64,000 nt of DNA from Dryomyza anilis (GCA_951804985.1 OX638133.1:73786367-73850366), one strand, 5' to 3'. Shown: positions 34,100 to 46,757, counted from the stretch's first letter. Notes: generated by a model from the letters alone, not told the origin. A program made the numbers and translations.

Positions 34100-34310
34100 T
34101 TCAGCGACAGCAAAGAACCGGAATCGGAACCGTTATTTGAAAAAATTTTGGAACCGGAATCTATATAATGTTTTTGGTTGAAACCGGAATCGGAATGGAA
34201 TCGCAATTTTAAAAATTTTGTAACCAAAACCGGAACCGATATTTTAGTTCCTGTCAGAGACCGCAAAGAACCGATATCGGAACCTTGGTACCAGAACCGG
34301 AATCGATATT
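34100..34310. repeat. GGAACCGGAATCG-type degenerate repeat
   Basis: About ten imperfect GAACCGGAATCGGAACC motifs in 200 bp with irregular spacing. Non-coding. Confidence 0.7.
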
Positions 34311-35190
34311 CTAAAGGTCCTACAAATATTGATGAAATGTTTTCATTTTCGTGAAGTGCGTCGTCTTATTCAGTGCAATACTAAATTTGCCACTTTCGAC
34401 TCTGACCCTTGACGTAATGCCACTATCGACTTAATACCTAACCGACCTACTACCATCCCTAATCTCTCTCCTAAATTCTGCTCTTATTCTAAGCGCTTTA
34501 ACCTGATCACTTTGACTTTTAATACGTTTTCGTTTGATTGCATTCGATTCGCACAATCAGACACAGTCCAGACAAAACTTTTAAACCGTTTATATAAAAT
34601 GCAAAAAAAAATCACAATCGATTTGGCTAATGGACATTTTAACGTTAACTTTTGTTTAGATTTTTTTTTGTCCACATCCAAAGTGCACATAGCACAGTCA
34701 TGGCAGGGTGACAAAATTGACAGTGCAGTATTGTCAGAGCAGACTGAATGCTGCAAATAATAAAAGCAAGTGACACACAAAGGATAAAGGAAAACACGCG
34801 CACATCTGTTGCCCGCATATATTTGGGTTGGTGTAATTAAACATAAAATATATGCATTTTACACAAACCTATAGTTGAATGTGAATTTTTGTAGAACCTC
34901 TGAAAATATATTTATTAATTACACTACTTTTTTTTCTGCCGTCGACTATGTGAAGCAGACTGCCTTACTATTCCTAAATTCTGTCTTGAGGCAGGCATTA
35001 TGAACATTCCATAAATCTTCCGTGGCACATAACACATTTTTGAACTTGCCGATTACCTGCGTGAATCCTGTCGTAGGAAGGCTGGTGTGTATACAACGCT
35101 CATGAAGATCAATGTCATATAACTTAATGGATCAGAGATGGAAAAAAACCGTACGCTACATGTACCGTACGTCAGGAGAACACAAACACT
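34311..35190. other. Non-repetitive stretch, no supported gene
   Basis: Moderate complexity. ORFs of 82 and 98 codons overlap on opposite strands at 34484-34780 without any domain. Confidence 0.3.
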
Positions 35191-35191
35191 A

Positions 35192-35750
35192 CCCTGCAGT
35201 GTAAGACTAACCATGAATAAATCTGTACTAGAATATTTACTAGTTGAAAATGTACTAGTTCATATTTTGACACAATATACCAGTTATGAGACTAGATTTA
35301 AAGTACCAATTGGATTAAAATTAATAGAAATATGATTTTTGTGGATTATCATCCAATTGAAATTTTTCTACTCAAAAATCATCCGAAGATCCTCTAATAC
35401 CAGCTTTTTACATATTTTACAACATATAAATATTTTACAACTTTTTCGTCCATATACAAACAATACTATTTGTCAAACATACTATATCGAACTTTCGACT
35501 AGTTTAAACTAGGCAATTACTGATGTGTTTTCAACTAGTCACAATCAACTAGGAGTCTAATGGTATGTTGCATAACAGTAGTACTACTAGTTCAAACCTT
35601 TTGCAGAGTAATGCAATTGTCTTTTCCTATGACATCGCCATGTAAAAAATACCAATTGGTTATATGAAAATAGGATCGATTTTTAACTAGTAGTGGTGTT
35701 TTTTTAACTACTTATTTTACTAGATAATAACTAGTTGTTACACTGCAGGG
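35192..35750. mobile_element. MITE, CCCTGCAG family, copy 1
   Basis: Ends CCCTGCAGTGTAA / TTACACTGCAGGG. The interior is full of ACTAGTT/AACTAGT motifs. The left flank is TA but the right flank is TG, so one duplication has changed. The family partner is at 40901-41660. Confidence 0.8.
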
Positions 35751-35933
35751 TGTCTTTGCGAACACAAACTCTAACGCTACAAAGTGAACACCAGCAGAAA
35801 AAAGAGAACACATCGTACACATACTTTTTCTCAATTTATAGTGTTTTTTCATAGAACACAAACCGAAAACAGAATACACGCGGTTCCTTAGTGTTGTTTT
35901 TAGTGTTCTTTTAGAGTTTTTTTTATATCCTAC

Positions 35934-36060
35934 ACTAAGAGTGAAAGGGTATATTCAGTTTGGTACGCCGTTTGTAACACCGTGAAGAAAGCATCTCCGG
36001 TATGGAAAAGTATATATATTCTTGATCAGCATGACCTCCTGAGTCGATTTAGCGATGTCC

Positions 36061-36102
<42 letters not shown>

Positions 36103-36640
36103 CCTTCTGTCTGTCTGTTGAAATCACGATTACGGAAAAAGTAGAAAAGCTAGAGCAATTAAACTTTAGATTTAGATTACTTATATATCTAAGCTGTCTG
36201 AACAAAAAAATTGGCATGATCGGTCTATTGTGACTTGAGAACCGACCACTTATGTTCAAATACCTCATATAAAATTTACATCTATAGATCAATTTTACTG
36301 TATACGTGCTCAGGTAAACTTTTTTGGTCAAATATATATTGATATCATGCTGAAATACATGAAAATAATGTTTTCCTGCGAAACGAGTTGTGGTTACCAA
36401 AAAAAAATTCGAAATTCGGTACACCAGCCCATTTGTAAATATGGATATCAAATGAATGGAAATTCTTCAGCGATGGAAAGTTTCAGGATTCGTATACCAT
36501 GGTGACCTATATACCAATTTGAATGGTAACCACACATATGTGTAGGGTATTTATAGTCGGCTTAGACTGACTATAATTTTGATAATCCTAATACCTACTT
36601 TAAAATTTTCCATGTGATCTAACCTTCCCAACTGGTTTTA
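35934..36640 (+). mobile_element. mini-me-related element, subtype B, fullest copy
   Basis: Starts TATATCCTACACTAAGAGTG, with the core TATATATATTCTTGATCAGC, a (GTCT)n tract at 36059-36115, and the end GTGTAGGGTATTTATAGTCG...GATCTAACCTTCCCAACTGG. It therefore links the subtype at 2947 to the mini-me layout. No coding capacity; ORFs across (GTCT)n are artefacts. Confidence 0.85.
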
Positions 36641-36699
36641 TGATTTTTTTTCGGGTTTTTGTTTTGATATTTTAGATTTTGAAAAATTATTTTTAACAA

Positions 36700-37020
36700 G
36701 TAAGGGTTGTGTTGTTAGAGGTTTTGTGACGCGATCGAAGTGTAGTAGGCCCCGCTCCCTTAAAGTGGACGGAAATCGACTTTTCGTATCAATTTTTGTT
36801 ATTGTGGAAATCGATAGTACAAAAAGGTGATATCCGCCCACTTTGAGTTGGCGTGGTGTACCCCTCTGGTTGGCTACATCCTTTTTTCGACCTCCTCTAT
36901 CGATTTCTGAAATAAAAAGAGTTTGTACATACGATTTTCGCCCAATTAAAGGGGCGCGGTCTATCCCACTTCGTTTAATTGGTGAAGGCGCCACAAAACC
37001 TCTGGTACCGAAACCCTTAC
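36700..37020. mobile_element. MITE with 29-bp inverted repeats (GTAAGGGTT ends)
   Basis: GTAAGGGTTGTGTTGTTAGAGGTTTTGTG at the left pairs with CACAAAACCTCTGGT...AACCCTTAC at the right. 321 bp, relatively GC-rich, no ORF of note. The target duplication is unclear. Confidence 0.8.
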
Positions 37021-37503
37021 TTTTTTTTAATAATTAAAAAAAAATTAGAATAACCCAAAAAAAACTCTAATAAACACTGAATAACTCTAAAAAAAAAACT
37101 AAAAAATACTAAAAAAAACAATGAAAAGAACGCTAAAAATAGACAGACAATTACTACGAGATAAAGTTTGTGTTCCTTGTACACTAAGCAAAGTTGTATA
37201 CTGTTCTGTTTTTTGTTGCGTTATATTCATAGTGTAAAAGTTAGTGTTCGCAAACACAAACGCTAAGAAGGAAGTTAGCTTTAGTGATTCCCATGTTAGG
37301 TTTGTGTTTTGTAGTGTTTGTATCAACGAACAGCATAGTAAGGTACAGTACGTTAGTGTTTTTTTTTCGAACTCTGGTTTTATAAACTAATTAAAATCTG
37401 TCACGTCCGGAACGTACCAAAAGTGTTAAAAAGTATCAAAAAAAAAAAAAAAAAAAAATAAACCACATCTAAATTTCGAATCGTACATCACTTTTTATTT
37501 CGT
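37021..37503. other. A-rich and low-complexity, no gene
   Basis: Runs of A around 37022-37130 and 37439-37458. The AACACAAACGCTAA-like text near 37245-37265 also occurs beside 35170 and 35765, suggesting a small dispersed motif. Confidence 0.35.
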
Positions 37504-37803
37504 AATAATAATAATAGTTTGGCGCTACAGTCCTGTATAGAACTTCGGCCGAGCTCTCTCACCATTTTGAGCTGTGCGTGTTATATTTGTACTCAAATTG
37601 GTGGGACCTACAGTTTATTGTCGAATCCGAACGGCGGGTGAGAGCTTTTCATAGGCAATGTTTTACTCTCGAAGGTTTGCCATTTACTGACGAGAGGTAG
37701 CGCGGTATAGAAAATGTTTCTATGAAAAGATGTTGTTAGCCCCAGTCCAGGCCCCAGTTCGGCTCGCAGTCCAACGCTCTAACCACTGAGCTACCGCGGC
37801 TGT
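37504..37803 (-). mobile_element. tRNA-derived SINE copy 4
   Basis: Same family as 59836-60146, minus strand. It has a small deletion in the head (GTCCAGGCCCCAGTTCGGCT) that removes the B-box region. A GTAATAAT-like flank occurs on both sides but merges with the tail repeat. Confidence 0.85.
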
Positions 37804-38760
37804 AGTAATAATGATTATTAATATTGTCAGACATACATTTTTTTTTAGCAGAAAATCGTAATGCAAGTATGCATACAGAACGTGCGAATTTGAATGCAAA
37901 AAGTATTTTTAGAAAAGGACAACATTTTTGACCGGTCCACAATTTTTCTGTGATTTATTATGAAAAAGTATACACTTTATAAACAAAGTATAAATTTACA
38001 TATAAATCACATTATCTCCGCAATTTTCTAAAATAATTAAAAAAAAATGTATAAAATGCATAAAATGTATAAAATTCGTTGACTTTTTGGAATTTCTTTC
38101 GTTTTTGTCCAGTCCGGAACGACCGCTATTTAATTTATAACTTTTGATCTACCATTTAGAATTCTATATCTTTTGTAGATGTTTAGTCCTATTTAAATAC
38201 TACTTGCACAGAAATAAATCAGGTAAATTCATTAATTTTCATGCACGATTTAAAGTTTTAAGTGTACGAATGTCGCGTCCGGAACACCAGGAAATGCTGG
38301 GGTCCGGAGGCTCGCCGATGATTAATTGCAAATAAAAAAAATAAATATTGGTGTTACATTTTATATTTTATTTATGGACAATCTCGATTGTTACCCAAAC
38401 CATCCAATGGCGTTTTACAATGATTTGACAATGCGGTTATAAGATCTATTTTGAACATCGAGACTGTTACAAATGGCAATGTATTTCTGAGAGTGTATTT
38501 TTTTTTATAAATACGAAAAAGGTATTGAAATTAAAATATTCTTGAAATTATTTAAAATTGTATTAAAGTTTTTAAAACTTGCGTGATATGTATTTAATTA
38601 ACATATATATATTTGAAAATAAAAATATCTGTAATAAAAATAACTTGAAACACAATTAGAACAAAATGAAAAATAAAATAAAAAAAAACTTTTTTAAATT
38701 AAAAGAAAACCAAAGTATTTTCTATAGTCAACATTTTACTTAATTCAACAAAAACCACAT
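37804..38760. other. AT-rich, no gene
   Basis: ACGTCCGGAAC/CAGTCCGGAACG/GCGTCCGGAACACC occurs three times (37400, 38110, 38278) around the SINE, hinting at an older element it landed in. No ORF supported. Confidence 0.35.
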
Positions 38761-39600
38761 CACATGTTTGTGATGTTGTTGCTTTATTGTTGAGTCTGTC
38801 AATTGCACGTGTGTGCACGACATGTGCTCAGACAGACAGACGAACACGGACGGACGGACAGAACAAAGGCAACGTTGGCGCCATTAAAAACATAATAAAA
38901 ATTTGCCATAGAAAATGGAGCCCGCAGAAAAGCAGCGGTTGGTTGGTGGTGCCACCGGTTGCTGCCAAATGCAAATGGAAATCAGCAGCAACCAGTAGCA
39001 ACAACAATAAATTGCTTACAACAAAAACAGAATAGCTGCAGGAGTTTAAACATCGTTCATTCATATTTTTGGTTTTGGCTGCTGCTGCTGTTGCTGCCAC
39101 TGTTGTTGCTGTTGCTATTGCTGCTGTTTCTGTTGTTGCTGCTGGTTCTGTTGTTGCTCTTGCTGTTCTGTTCCTGTGGCTGTTGCTGCTGCTGCTGCAG
39201 TGGCGCCGTCTGGTGGCGGTAAAGCGTACTAAGCGCACGAACAAACGTATTCTGTAGTTAATTACAAAACTGTCAAACGCAAGCGACTCCTTGCGTTCGG
39301 TTCGAAGGTTTATTCTTTGGCGCGCGCTGCGGCACCAACAACATAAACAGAATAATTTGCAGCCAAAAAGCTCGAAAAACACTCACACACACAAACTTCA
39401 TTTCGTTGGCGCACAATTCGACCTGAATTGTATTCGCCCCCAGCAGCCCCACTCACTCTGTGTCCACATCATTCGCACACATAAAAATATTATTAAATGT
39501 TGTCAGCGACAGGAGTTACCAGCAGCAACATATATTCTGAGAACGGCAACAATCCCGGAATTTCGGAAAAAACCAAAATAACGTAGTTTTAAAAATCAGA
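38761..39600. other. Higher-GC island with CTG/CAG-rich tract
   Basis: 39070-39205 is an imperfect GCTGCTGCTGTTGCTG tract that leaves ORFs open on both strands, including 184 codons on the minus strand (38828-39382). The translations are low-complexity Ala/Thr or Leu runs without a domain. UTR or regulatory DNA is as likely as coding. Confidence 0.35.
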
Positions 39601-39766
39601 AAATTCGTAGTATTAAAAATGTTCTTATTTTGAAATGTTAACTATATTTGAATTATATTTAAATTATAGTTTTTAATTTACTATGTCAATATAGAAAATC
39701 CTGAGAAAAACACAAAAGCTGTTGAAAATTATGAATAGAATTGTCATGTTATAGGAGAATTGTACG

Positions 39767-40165
39767 ATACTGGGAAAAATATATTTTAAATAAATACATA
39801 TGTATTTTGTTTACTTCCAAAAGCAAATTTATTTGAGGTAACTATATTGATGTTTATCTGAAAAACAGTTCAAAAATTGACCGCATTTCTATATAAAATT
39901 TGATACATTTTTATTGAAAATAACTACATTTTGTGTTTAATGAAAAGTCCAGAAAAAATGTAAAATATTTTATTATTCTAACTAAGCATTTATTAAGACT
40001 ACATTCTGTTTTAATTAAAATTTCATTAATATGTAGAAATAATACATTTTCATCTATTTTTGCTGCATTCTGTATCTATTTAAATAGTATATCTTCTCGA
40101 AAAGAATTGTAAATAAATAGAATTTTAAGTAAATAAAGAGAATTGTAAATATAAATATTTGTGAA
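39767..40165. repeat. Dispersed AT-rich repeat, copy 1 (partner 48598-48900)
   Basis: TTTTAAATAAATACATATGT, AAAAGCAAATTTATTTG, CGCATTTCTATATAAAATTTG and AATAACTACATTTTGTG are shared in order with 48598-48900. Boundaries are uncertain. Confidence 0.6.
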
Positions 40166-40239
40166 TGTGTGTACAACAAATATGATTCCATCTTAATCAT
40201 AAGACAAATATGATGAAGATGGAATCATAGTCAGTTCTA

Positions 40240-40525
40240 ACGACACAAAGACATCACAAGTGATCGCAGAAAATTCTTTGTCATACGATAGGCTAAGGCT
40301 ACCCAAAGTACTGCTTTTGGGAAAACAACCCTCCTATTCTGTATTAAATCCAAAATAAAATTTGTCCGTCTTTTTTTGAATTATCTTCGTTTAAATTAAA
40401 TTTGTTTGTATTTAGAATATCTGATACTTTTGTGAAAGAAATCGCTAGTTTATTTCAGGATTAAACGTATTCTACTGACCATTAGAATAGGTAATATTAA
40501 ATTTAATACATCGTTGTATTTTGTA
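40240..40525. repeat. Dispersed repeat, copy 1 (partner 63650-63910)
   Basis: TACTGCTTTTGGGA, TTTTTTGAATTATCTTCGTTT, ATCTGATACTTTTGT and TAATATTAAATTTAATA are shared in order with the end of the window. No coding capacity. Confidence 0.6.
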
Positions 40526-40900
40526 ACATTATACATGTCGCGTCTCAAGTGATTTCTCAATGCAGATTACAAAAATAATATTTCGTTTTGTTTAGAAAAG
40601 ATTTTAAATAAAAGCTACAATAATCTCAAAAGGGTCCGTACATTTTTAAATATATATTTAATAAAAAAATTAATAAATGCATCCTTTGTACATCCTTTTT
40701 TCCACATTTAAGTATGGATTTACTTTGTTGGGCTTACAATGTGTCATTTTTTCCAAATTTGCAGTGGGTATTCTTCTGACACATAAGAGTAATTTTTTGC
40801 CATTTCTATAAAACAATTTTGTAAATATCGAAAATAGTAGAAACTTACGTAAAATTTGTATGAGAATATTTTTCGAGTAACTTAAATGTCTCTGTTTTTA

Positions 40901-41660
40901 CCCTGCAGCGTAATGGACTAGTTGAATACTAGTATTGGTCTAGTTCTCCGTCGACACTCAACTAGCCCGAATTCGACCCCATTTTCATACAATGAACTGT
41001 AATTTTTTCAATGCTCATGTCCTACGATGTGTCAATTGTCTCCTCTTGCATTACATTTAAATAGTTTTTAAACTAGATTCTTTAACCAGTCTATAGACTA
41101 ATTTTTTACAGTCAGTCTATAAACTAGTTTCTTTAATCCATCTCTAAACTGGTTACTATTTACCAGTTGAAACACTAGAGCTGTAAGCTTTTCGACGACA
41201 ATTGACAGTCAAGCGCATCATAATCTATGATTTCGCTGTCTAGGTCATGTGGACCGAATCGATGAAATTGCTCCAGTCAAGAAAGCTTGTAAAATGAGAG
41301 TTGATGGTGGACAGCGTAGGAGAGAGCGATTGGCTCAGCTTGTTATCAGCAGCCAAGCCACGGTTGTAAGGATTTTTCAAATAGATTTTTTGTTAAATTG
41401 TACAAGTCCATAGCGGAAAGAAATAAAACAAATCGCACGATGGAACCCACAATAAAGTTAAAAAGAAAAATGTTTCCTGCAAAATAGATAAATGAAATAT
41501 AATTTGTATTTCATAATTTGTTTTTGACAATTTTGACACGTTCCTCTACGAACAAATTTGTTTTTCTCTGCATCCATTTTAACTAGCTACCGAACTAGAA
41601 ACATGGTTACTAATATGAATACTACATATTTATGCTACTAGTTTAGATTTCACTGCAGGG
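40901..41660. mobile_element. MITE, CCCTGCAG family, copy 2
   Basis: CCCTGCAG...CTGCAGGG ends with TA on both sides (40899-40900, 41661-41662). 760 bp, with many CTAGTT/AACTAG motifs as in copy 1. It carries a piece of retrotransposon-derived coding sequence at 41234-41362. Confidence 0.8.
41234..41362 (+). pseudogene. Scrap of a retrotransposon C-terminal coding region
   Basis: Reads RCLGHVDRIDEIAPVKKACK then MRVDGGQRRRERLAQL. This resembles the RWLGHVxRM...P.KKA...DGxRRRGRP tail frequent in insect non-LTR retrotransposon polyproteins. Only about 43 codons, with no start or neighbouring domain. Its position inside a MITE suggests capture or insertion. Confidence 0.6.
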
Positions 41661-42067
41661 TAATTTGGAAAACACACAAACATAATTTCATAAACATTTT
41701 GTTCGTTAGTTGTCAATAAAAATATTTTCATAGCAAATTTTTGTTCAGTAAACTGTATTGTGTAGCGCTTATAATTTATATAAATAAAAATTAAAGACAT
41801 CAACATTTTTGAAAATATTGCGTAAAGTCAAATTATGCGTAAATTCATTTTTTTACGAGTTAGTATATATACGCTATTGTTATGAATCCCCTTAATATTT
41901 TTGCAAGTACCAAACATCGAAATCATACTTAAATTTTTATTCGATTGATTATTATTACTGTTCTTTTACTGTTAAATTCGTTTCATAAATATAAAATAAC
42001 CATAATTGAGAATATATTTGAATAATCATATAAAAAAGTGTTTGCAACAAATATAATCGGGGAGTTT

Positions 42068-42214
42068 AGCAATTTGCTACGTATAGGCTGCAAAAACAAA
42101 TACGTAGGCTGCACTTTGTATAAAAAATGGGTTTTTTATTATTTTTAAAAAATATAAAAAATTCTACGTATTTGATTCTGTGGAAACTCTTCAGCCTATA
42201 TGTAGCAAATTGCT
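42068..42214. mobile_element. 147-bp hairpin MITE
   Basis: AGCAATTTGCTACGTATAGG... (42068-42090) pairs with 42192-42214 with two mismatches. The interior also folds partly (CTACGTATTTG). No ORF. Confidence 0.75.
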
Positions 42215-42660
42215 GCACGCAACAACAACTTTGGCAAAATCTTGAGTTGATGCAGTTTTTGCATGTTTGCTTTTGCTTCTTTCTTCAATGCACATAATTC
42301 TTATTGTGTTTATTGGAGAAGGAAAACTTAAGCGACTTGAAATGTAAAATCTGCAGAGAATGATCGCTGATGAAGGGGCTCGGCTGCCTCTGAAACAGCT
42401 GTACGATCTGCCCCTTAATGCATTTTGCCAATTGTTTGTTGATTTATTTGTTGGTACAAAACACCCAATTTGTACCGACTGGACCTTGAGCACGTTAAGA
42501 CAATATCTTAAAATAATCAAAAGAGGTCGTAAAAAAAAAATAATTAGTATGTATTTTAATATTTTGTCAGTGTGGCATAAATTCAGTTCGTAAACATACT
42601 CAATTTTTCATTCCATAGAGAAAAAATAAATATTGAATTCCATTTTAAATTTTCACTTTT
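42215..42660. other. Small higher-GC island, no supported gene
   Basis: 42340-42500 is GC-richer and non-repetitive. ORFs of 77 and 109 codons on opposite strands have no domain. Confidence 0.3.
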
Positions 42661-42679
42661 TCATCGAAAATGTATTTAT

Positions 42680-44215
42680 TAGGTTCTGGGAGCAGATTCT
42701 GGATCTGCGTTGTCATGAAGTGAAAAGTTTTTTTGCATCAATTCACCACATTTGTGATTCTTATTGTGCTGTGAAGTGACAACCAAGGCTCGCTTTACAT
42801 ATTCAATATTTAAATACATATTATAAGAATTTTTCCGTATAAATCCACATATTTGAAAAAAATCAATATAAATTCATACTTTTGATAAAAACTGATTCAT
42901 ATGTCTCAATTTCTACAAATTTCCACTACAATTTTCAGACTTTCCAACATATGTATTTAAAGTGCAATTGATAAAATCAAGCAAACTTACTGCAGGAAAC
43001 TAAATCTGAATATCACAATAGGACACAATAGATTTGATTTGAGACAAAATTTGGTTGGGCGTAAAGGAAAAGCAAAGTCACATTGACCTGTTTTATATCG
43101 AACCTTTACATACGAATAATATGAGTCGATCAACCACATCATGAATAATTTTTCCACCTGTATTTTAACCTTAACAAAAATGTATTTTGAAAAATATATT
43201 TTTATACCCTACACCTATGAGGTACAGGGTATATTAACTTTGTGCATATATTTGAACGCCCCTTAGGAGGCGTATCCGGTATATAATAGTATATATATTC
43301 TTGATCAGCATCACTACCCGAGTCCGTTTAGCCATGTCCGTCTGTCTGTCTGTCCGTATTGCTGTCTTGCTGTCCGAATACAGAATAACTTGAGAAATAC
43401 TAATCAGAATGCGATTAAATTTCGTCTCAATATATTTTAGCAAAAAGGAACTGAGTTTGAAAATGAGCCAAATCGGGCAACGGAGACGCCCACCTCACAT
43501 ACAAGTCACTTTTATATAACTCTTTCAGAACTAATAACTCGAAGAGTATTCAAGGTATAGTTATAAAATTTAAAACCTATTATTAGAATTCACCTAAGAA
43601 TATGTGGTCCAAAACTTTTTTTTCATTATTTCCCGGGTTTTCATAGTGGAAATTTGATCCGTAAATTATTAAAATCAAATCTATGAAATATTAGCCTTTC
43701 AAAATTTTAAATATAGGCGTGGCCCAATAGGCCCAATTATATTTTTCAAAATTTTTTTTTGATATATGAATAATATTCTGAGGGTGGGGAGGTTCAGCAT
43801 AATTAAAAATTTTAAAATTAAAGTATGCAATTAAATATCCCACATTAATATCACCACCAAAGGTGTAGGGTATTCCATAGTCGGGCCCGACCGACTATAA
43901 AAATCCGCCCAATGTGACCGAACTTACCCATGTGACCTAACTTTCCCAACTCGTTTCAGTACAATTAATTTTCATACGGGAAACATTGCATGAGAGGGCT
44001 GATTAATTAAAATAAAACAAAATTTATATATTATATTATTGGAAATATCGATAGAAAAATTAATTTTATAAAGAAGTTTTCACAATATGAACAAGAATCG
44101 CATTTCGACTTAAGTGATGTGAAAAAAATGCAATTGTTCAGTGAAATTGTAAGTGATAAGTATCATTATCACTTCACGATAACACAGATCCAGAATCTGC
44201 CCTCTGGTACTATTA
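42680..44215. mobile_element. Pair of inverted repeats enclosing a mini-me element
   Basis: GCAGATTCTGGATCTGCGTT and the following 100 bp at 42693-42790 are the diverged reverse complement of 44100-44210 (shared: GATCCAGAATCTGC, TCACTTCA, AAAAAAATGCAAT). Between them lies the mini-me copy at 43203-43957. Probably an older inverted-repeat element that received the insertion; ends not defined. Confidence 0.55.
43203..43957 (+). mobile_element. mini-me-type interspersed element, copy D
   Basis: Starts TATACCCTACACCTATGAGG, with the core TATATATTCTTGATCAGCAT and a short GTCTGTCTGTCTGTCC tract. Ends GGTGTAGGGTATTCCATAGT...GACCTAACTTTCCCAACTCG. Closest to the copy at 10113-10920. Confidence 0.85.
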
Positions 44216-44720
44216 TCATAAAATTTATAATAAAAAATAGAACCGGTCTCCTATGGTATATTATAAAAGGTTATGTTATTACAATGTGTGTAAAAACTTA
44301 TTTGAGTTATTATTAACAATAATAAAATTATGTTTTCCGGAATTATTCCCTGGTTTTCCGACAGAAACCCTTCGAAATAAATCAAATTCATTTTTACTGC
44401 AACGAAAACACAGAACACAGTATAACCACTACAAGCACTATAAGTGATTTTTTGGATTTTAATTAATTACTTGAATATCTGTAAAATTATTTGTGTGTGG
44501 TAAGGTCAACAATAGGCACATCTTTTACCGTTATACAAATGCACAGAACTTTAACTCTATTGTCTCAAGTGATTCCTGACAATTAAGGCAATCGTCGGAG
44601 GTCCAATTTATTTTTTATAAAAAAAAGAAAATAATAAAAATATTTTATTTAGCACTAAAAGAGTATTTTGGATTAACATATTTTATCGTTATTTTTTTTT
44701 TTTAACAAAAAAGCGTAGTC
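44216..44720. other. AT-rich, no gene
   Basis: No recognisable repeat or coding sequence. Confidence 0.35.
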
Positions 44721-44724
44721 GCTT

Positions 44725-45415
44725 ACAGTAAAACTATTTTACATAAATAATATTTACAGTTTCAGTTAACTGTTAAAAAATAAAATTGTTATAAAATAAT
44801 ACTTTTATACAGTATTTCTGTTGATGTACGGAAAACAGTCATAAAATAATACTGTTCTATTAAAAAATATTATTGATTAAACTGTTATACTGCAAAACTG
44901 TTATAAAGTAAATCTGTTTTAAATTAAAAATGTTATAAAGTAATATTGTAATAATGTAGTACTATTATACAGTAAAACTGATATAGAGTAAACTGTTATA
45001 CAGTAAACCGTTATACAGTAAAACTGTTATACATTCAAAATGTTATACAGTAAAACTAATATGCAGTAAACTGTCATTAAGGATAACTATTATACAGTAA
45101 AACTGTTATATATCAAACTGTTATACAGTAATACTGTTATACAGTAATACTGTTATACAGTAAAACTGTTATACAGTAATACTGTTATACAGTAAAACTG
45201 TTATACAGTAAAAATTGTATACAGTAAAACTGTTATACAGTAAACTGATATACAGTAAACTGTTATACAGAAAAGCTGTTATACATTAAAACTGTTATAC
45301 AGTAAAACTGTTATACACTAATCTGTTATACAGAAAATTTGTTATACAGTAAATCTGTTATTAAACTACGCAGTAATACTGTTATATTGTAAAATTGTTG
45401 TACAATAAAACATAA
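44725..45415. repeat. 16-bp minisatellite CTGTTATACAGTAAAA
   Basis: About 40 units, many with point changes and 1-3 base indels, cleanest at 45115-45260. The core CTGTTATACAG is itself close to palindromic. No coding potential. Confidence 0.9.
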
Positions 45416-45469
45416 CGTTTAGAATGAAATTTGTCATACATGTCATGCGTCACCAAACTCCTGGCCCAA

Positions 45470-45706
45470 CCACTCATTCTGGTCTCTCAAAGATCATTTT
45501 GTTCATTCTGTTCTTACAGTCAAAACTAAAAGAGTTGTAGTTTGGACTTTAACCAATTTCGAAGAGTTTTTAGAATAATTTATAACGATTTGGCAGTTCA
45601 ACCAACAAATTTATAGAAAATTCAATTTAATCGAATGAAATTGGTTGTTACCACTAACTTTTTCCTTCTATGAACCTCATGCCAAAAGAGGATTTTTCTC
45701 TGTGAG
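45470..45706. repeat. Dispersed repeat (ACAACCAATTT family)
   Basis: ACAGTCAAAACTAAAAGAGT, TAACCAATTTCGAA, GAATGAAATTGGTTG and the end GATTTTTCTCTGTG align with 32885-33085. It sits immediately right of the 16-bp array. Confidence 0.65.
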
Positions 45707-46248
45707 TTTTTTAAAAGATAAAAAAAATGTTAAATTTTTCTAGTCTATACAAAATCATAATACATTTTTATCGACAACATTTTGTGTGGCAATTTCAATA
45801 AATCTCATTACAAAATATTAGCATAATATATGCAATAAAATCCAACAGCAACAACAGCAACAAATTAGATAGAGGTCAGCTACCAGACGAAGAGAGGATA
45901 ATCCTCCAAAACTGCTACGAAAAAAAGGACCTAGCAATTTATTGTATTTCCAAAATGACATATTTTTCAATCATTTGAAATGCCACAAGTGCACCACACA
46001 GTGCTTTACTGTGGAAGGCAGCAGCCACATACAATTTTTATCATCAGGCAAATTGCTTAATAATATTTTTCAAATCGATTTGCAATAAAAATACAAAATT
46101 TCTTAGCGCAACAAAAAAAAAACTGTAGCTATAACAGAGCAAAAAAGAGAAAAACAATAAAAACTTTAAAAAACCCAAAAAGAACGTGCAACCAATCGTC
46201 CAATGTTGCTGTCTTAAACTCCATTTCGTGCCAGTGAAGGCACACAGA
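45707..46248. other. No supported gene
   Basis: 45840-46230 is moderately complex, with CAACAGCAACAACAGCAACA, and may belong with the single-copy sequence continuing at 46760. Confidence 0.3.
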
Positions 46249-46757
46249 AAAAAAACGCCATTTGTCGATACAGCAAAAAAAATTGTTATATATACAAACA
46301 TAAGTTATAAATGATATTGATTAATAGAACAAATAAAGAAAAAAACATAAAAATACTTTTATATTGAAAAATTCATTATTTTATTAATTAATTTAAAAAA
46401 AAATATTTGTTATTATTATTAGTTATACTACAAATTAACAATATTATCTAAAATAAAATGATATTTACAAATTATTAATTTATCATATATACATAATTTC
46501 AAAATCAAATGATTTTATTTGAATTTTTTTTTTTGTAAATATAACATGTAACAAAAAATTTAAACCCGTAAAAATTTCACCTTTGTTTTGTACATTTTTA
46601 ATTATTTTTAATTAAATTCTAGTTGAATTTACTGTGTATATCAAAAACAATAATTGTTTGAAAAATACCTATTTTAAATTATGATGTTCTTATATTATAT
46701 ATTACTAACTAACATCTTTTTGTTAAATTTACCAACTTTTATTTTTTCTTTCTGTGC
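46249..46757. mobile_element. Possible AT-rich MITE with ACACAGAAA ends
   Basis: A very AT-rich block bounded by GCACACAGAAAAAAAACGCC at the left and TTTTTTCTTTCTGTGCAC at the right, inserted between two GC-richer stretches. The inverted ends are short and imperfect, so this is tentative. Confidence 0.45.

Noticed and set aside
36026..36451. 141-codon minus-strand ORF with RTDRQTDRQTDR
   Set aside because: Translation of (GTCT)n inside a mini-me-type element.
38828..39382. 184-codon minus-strand ORF
   Set aside because: Held open by a CTG/CAG tract. Ala/Thr-rich low-complexity translation, and the opposite strand is open too. Not enough to call a gene.
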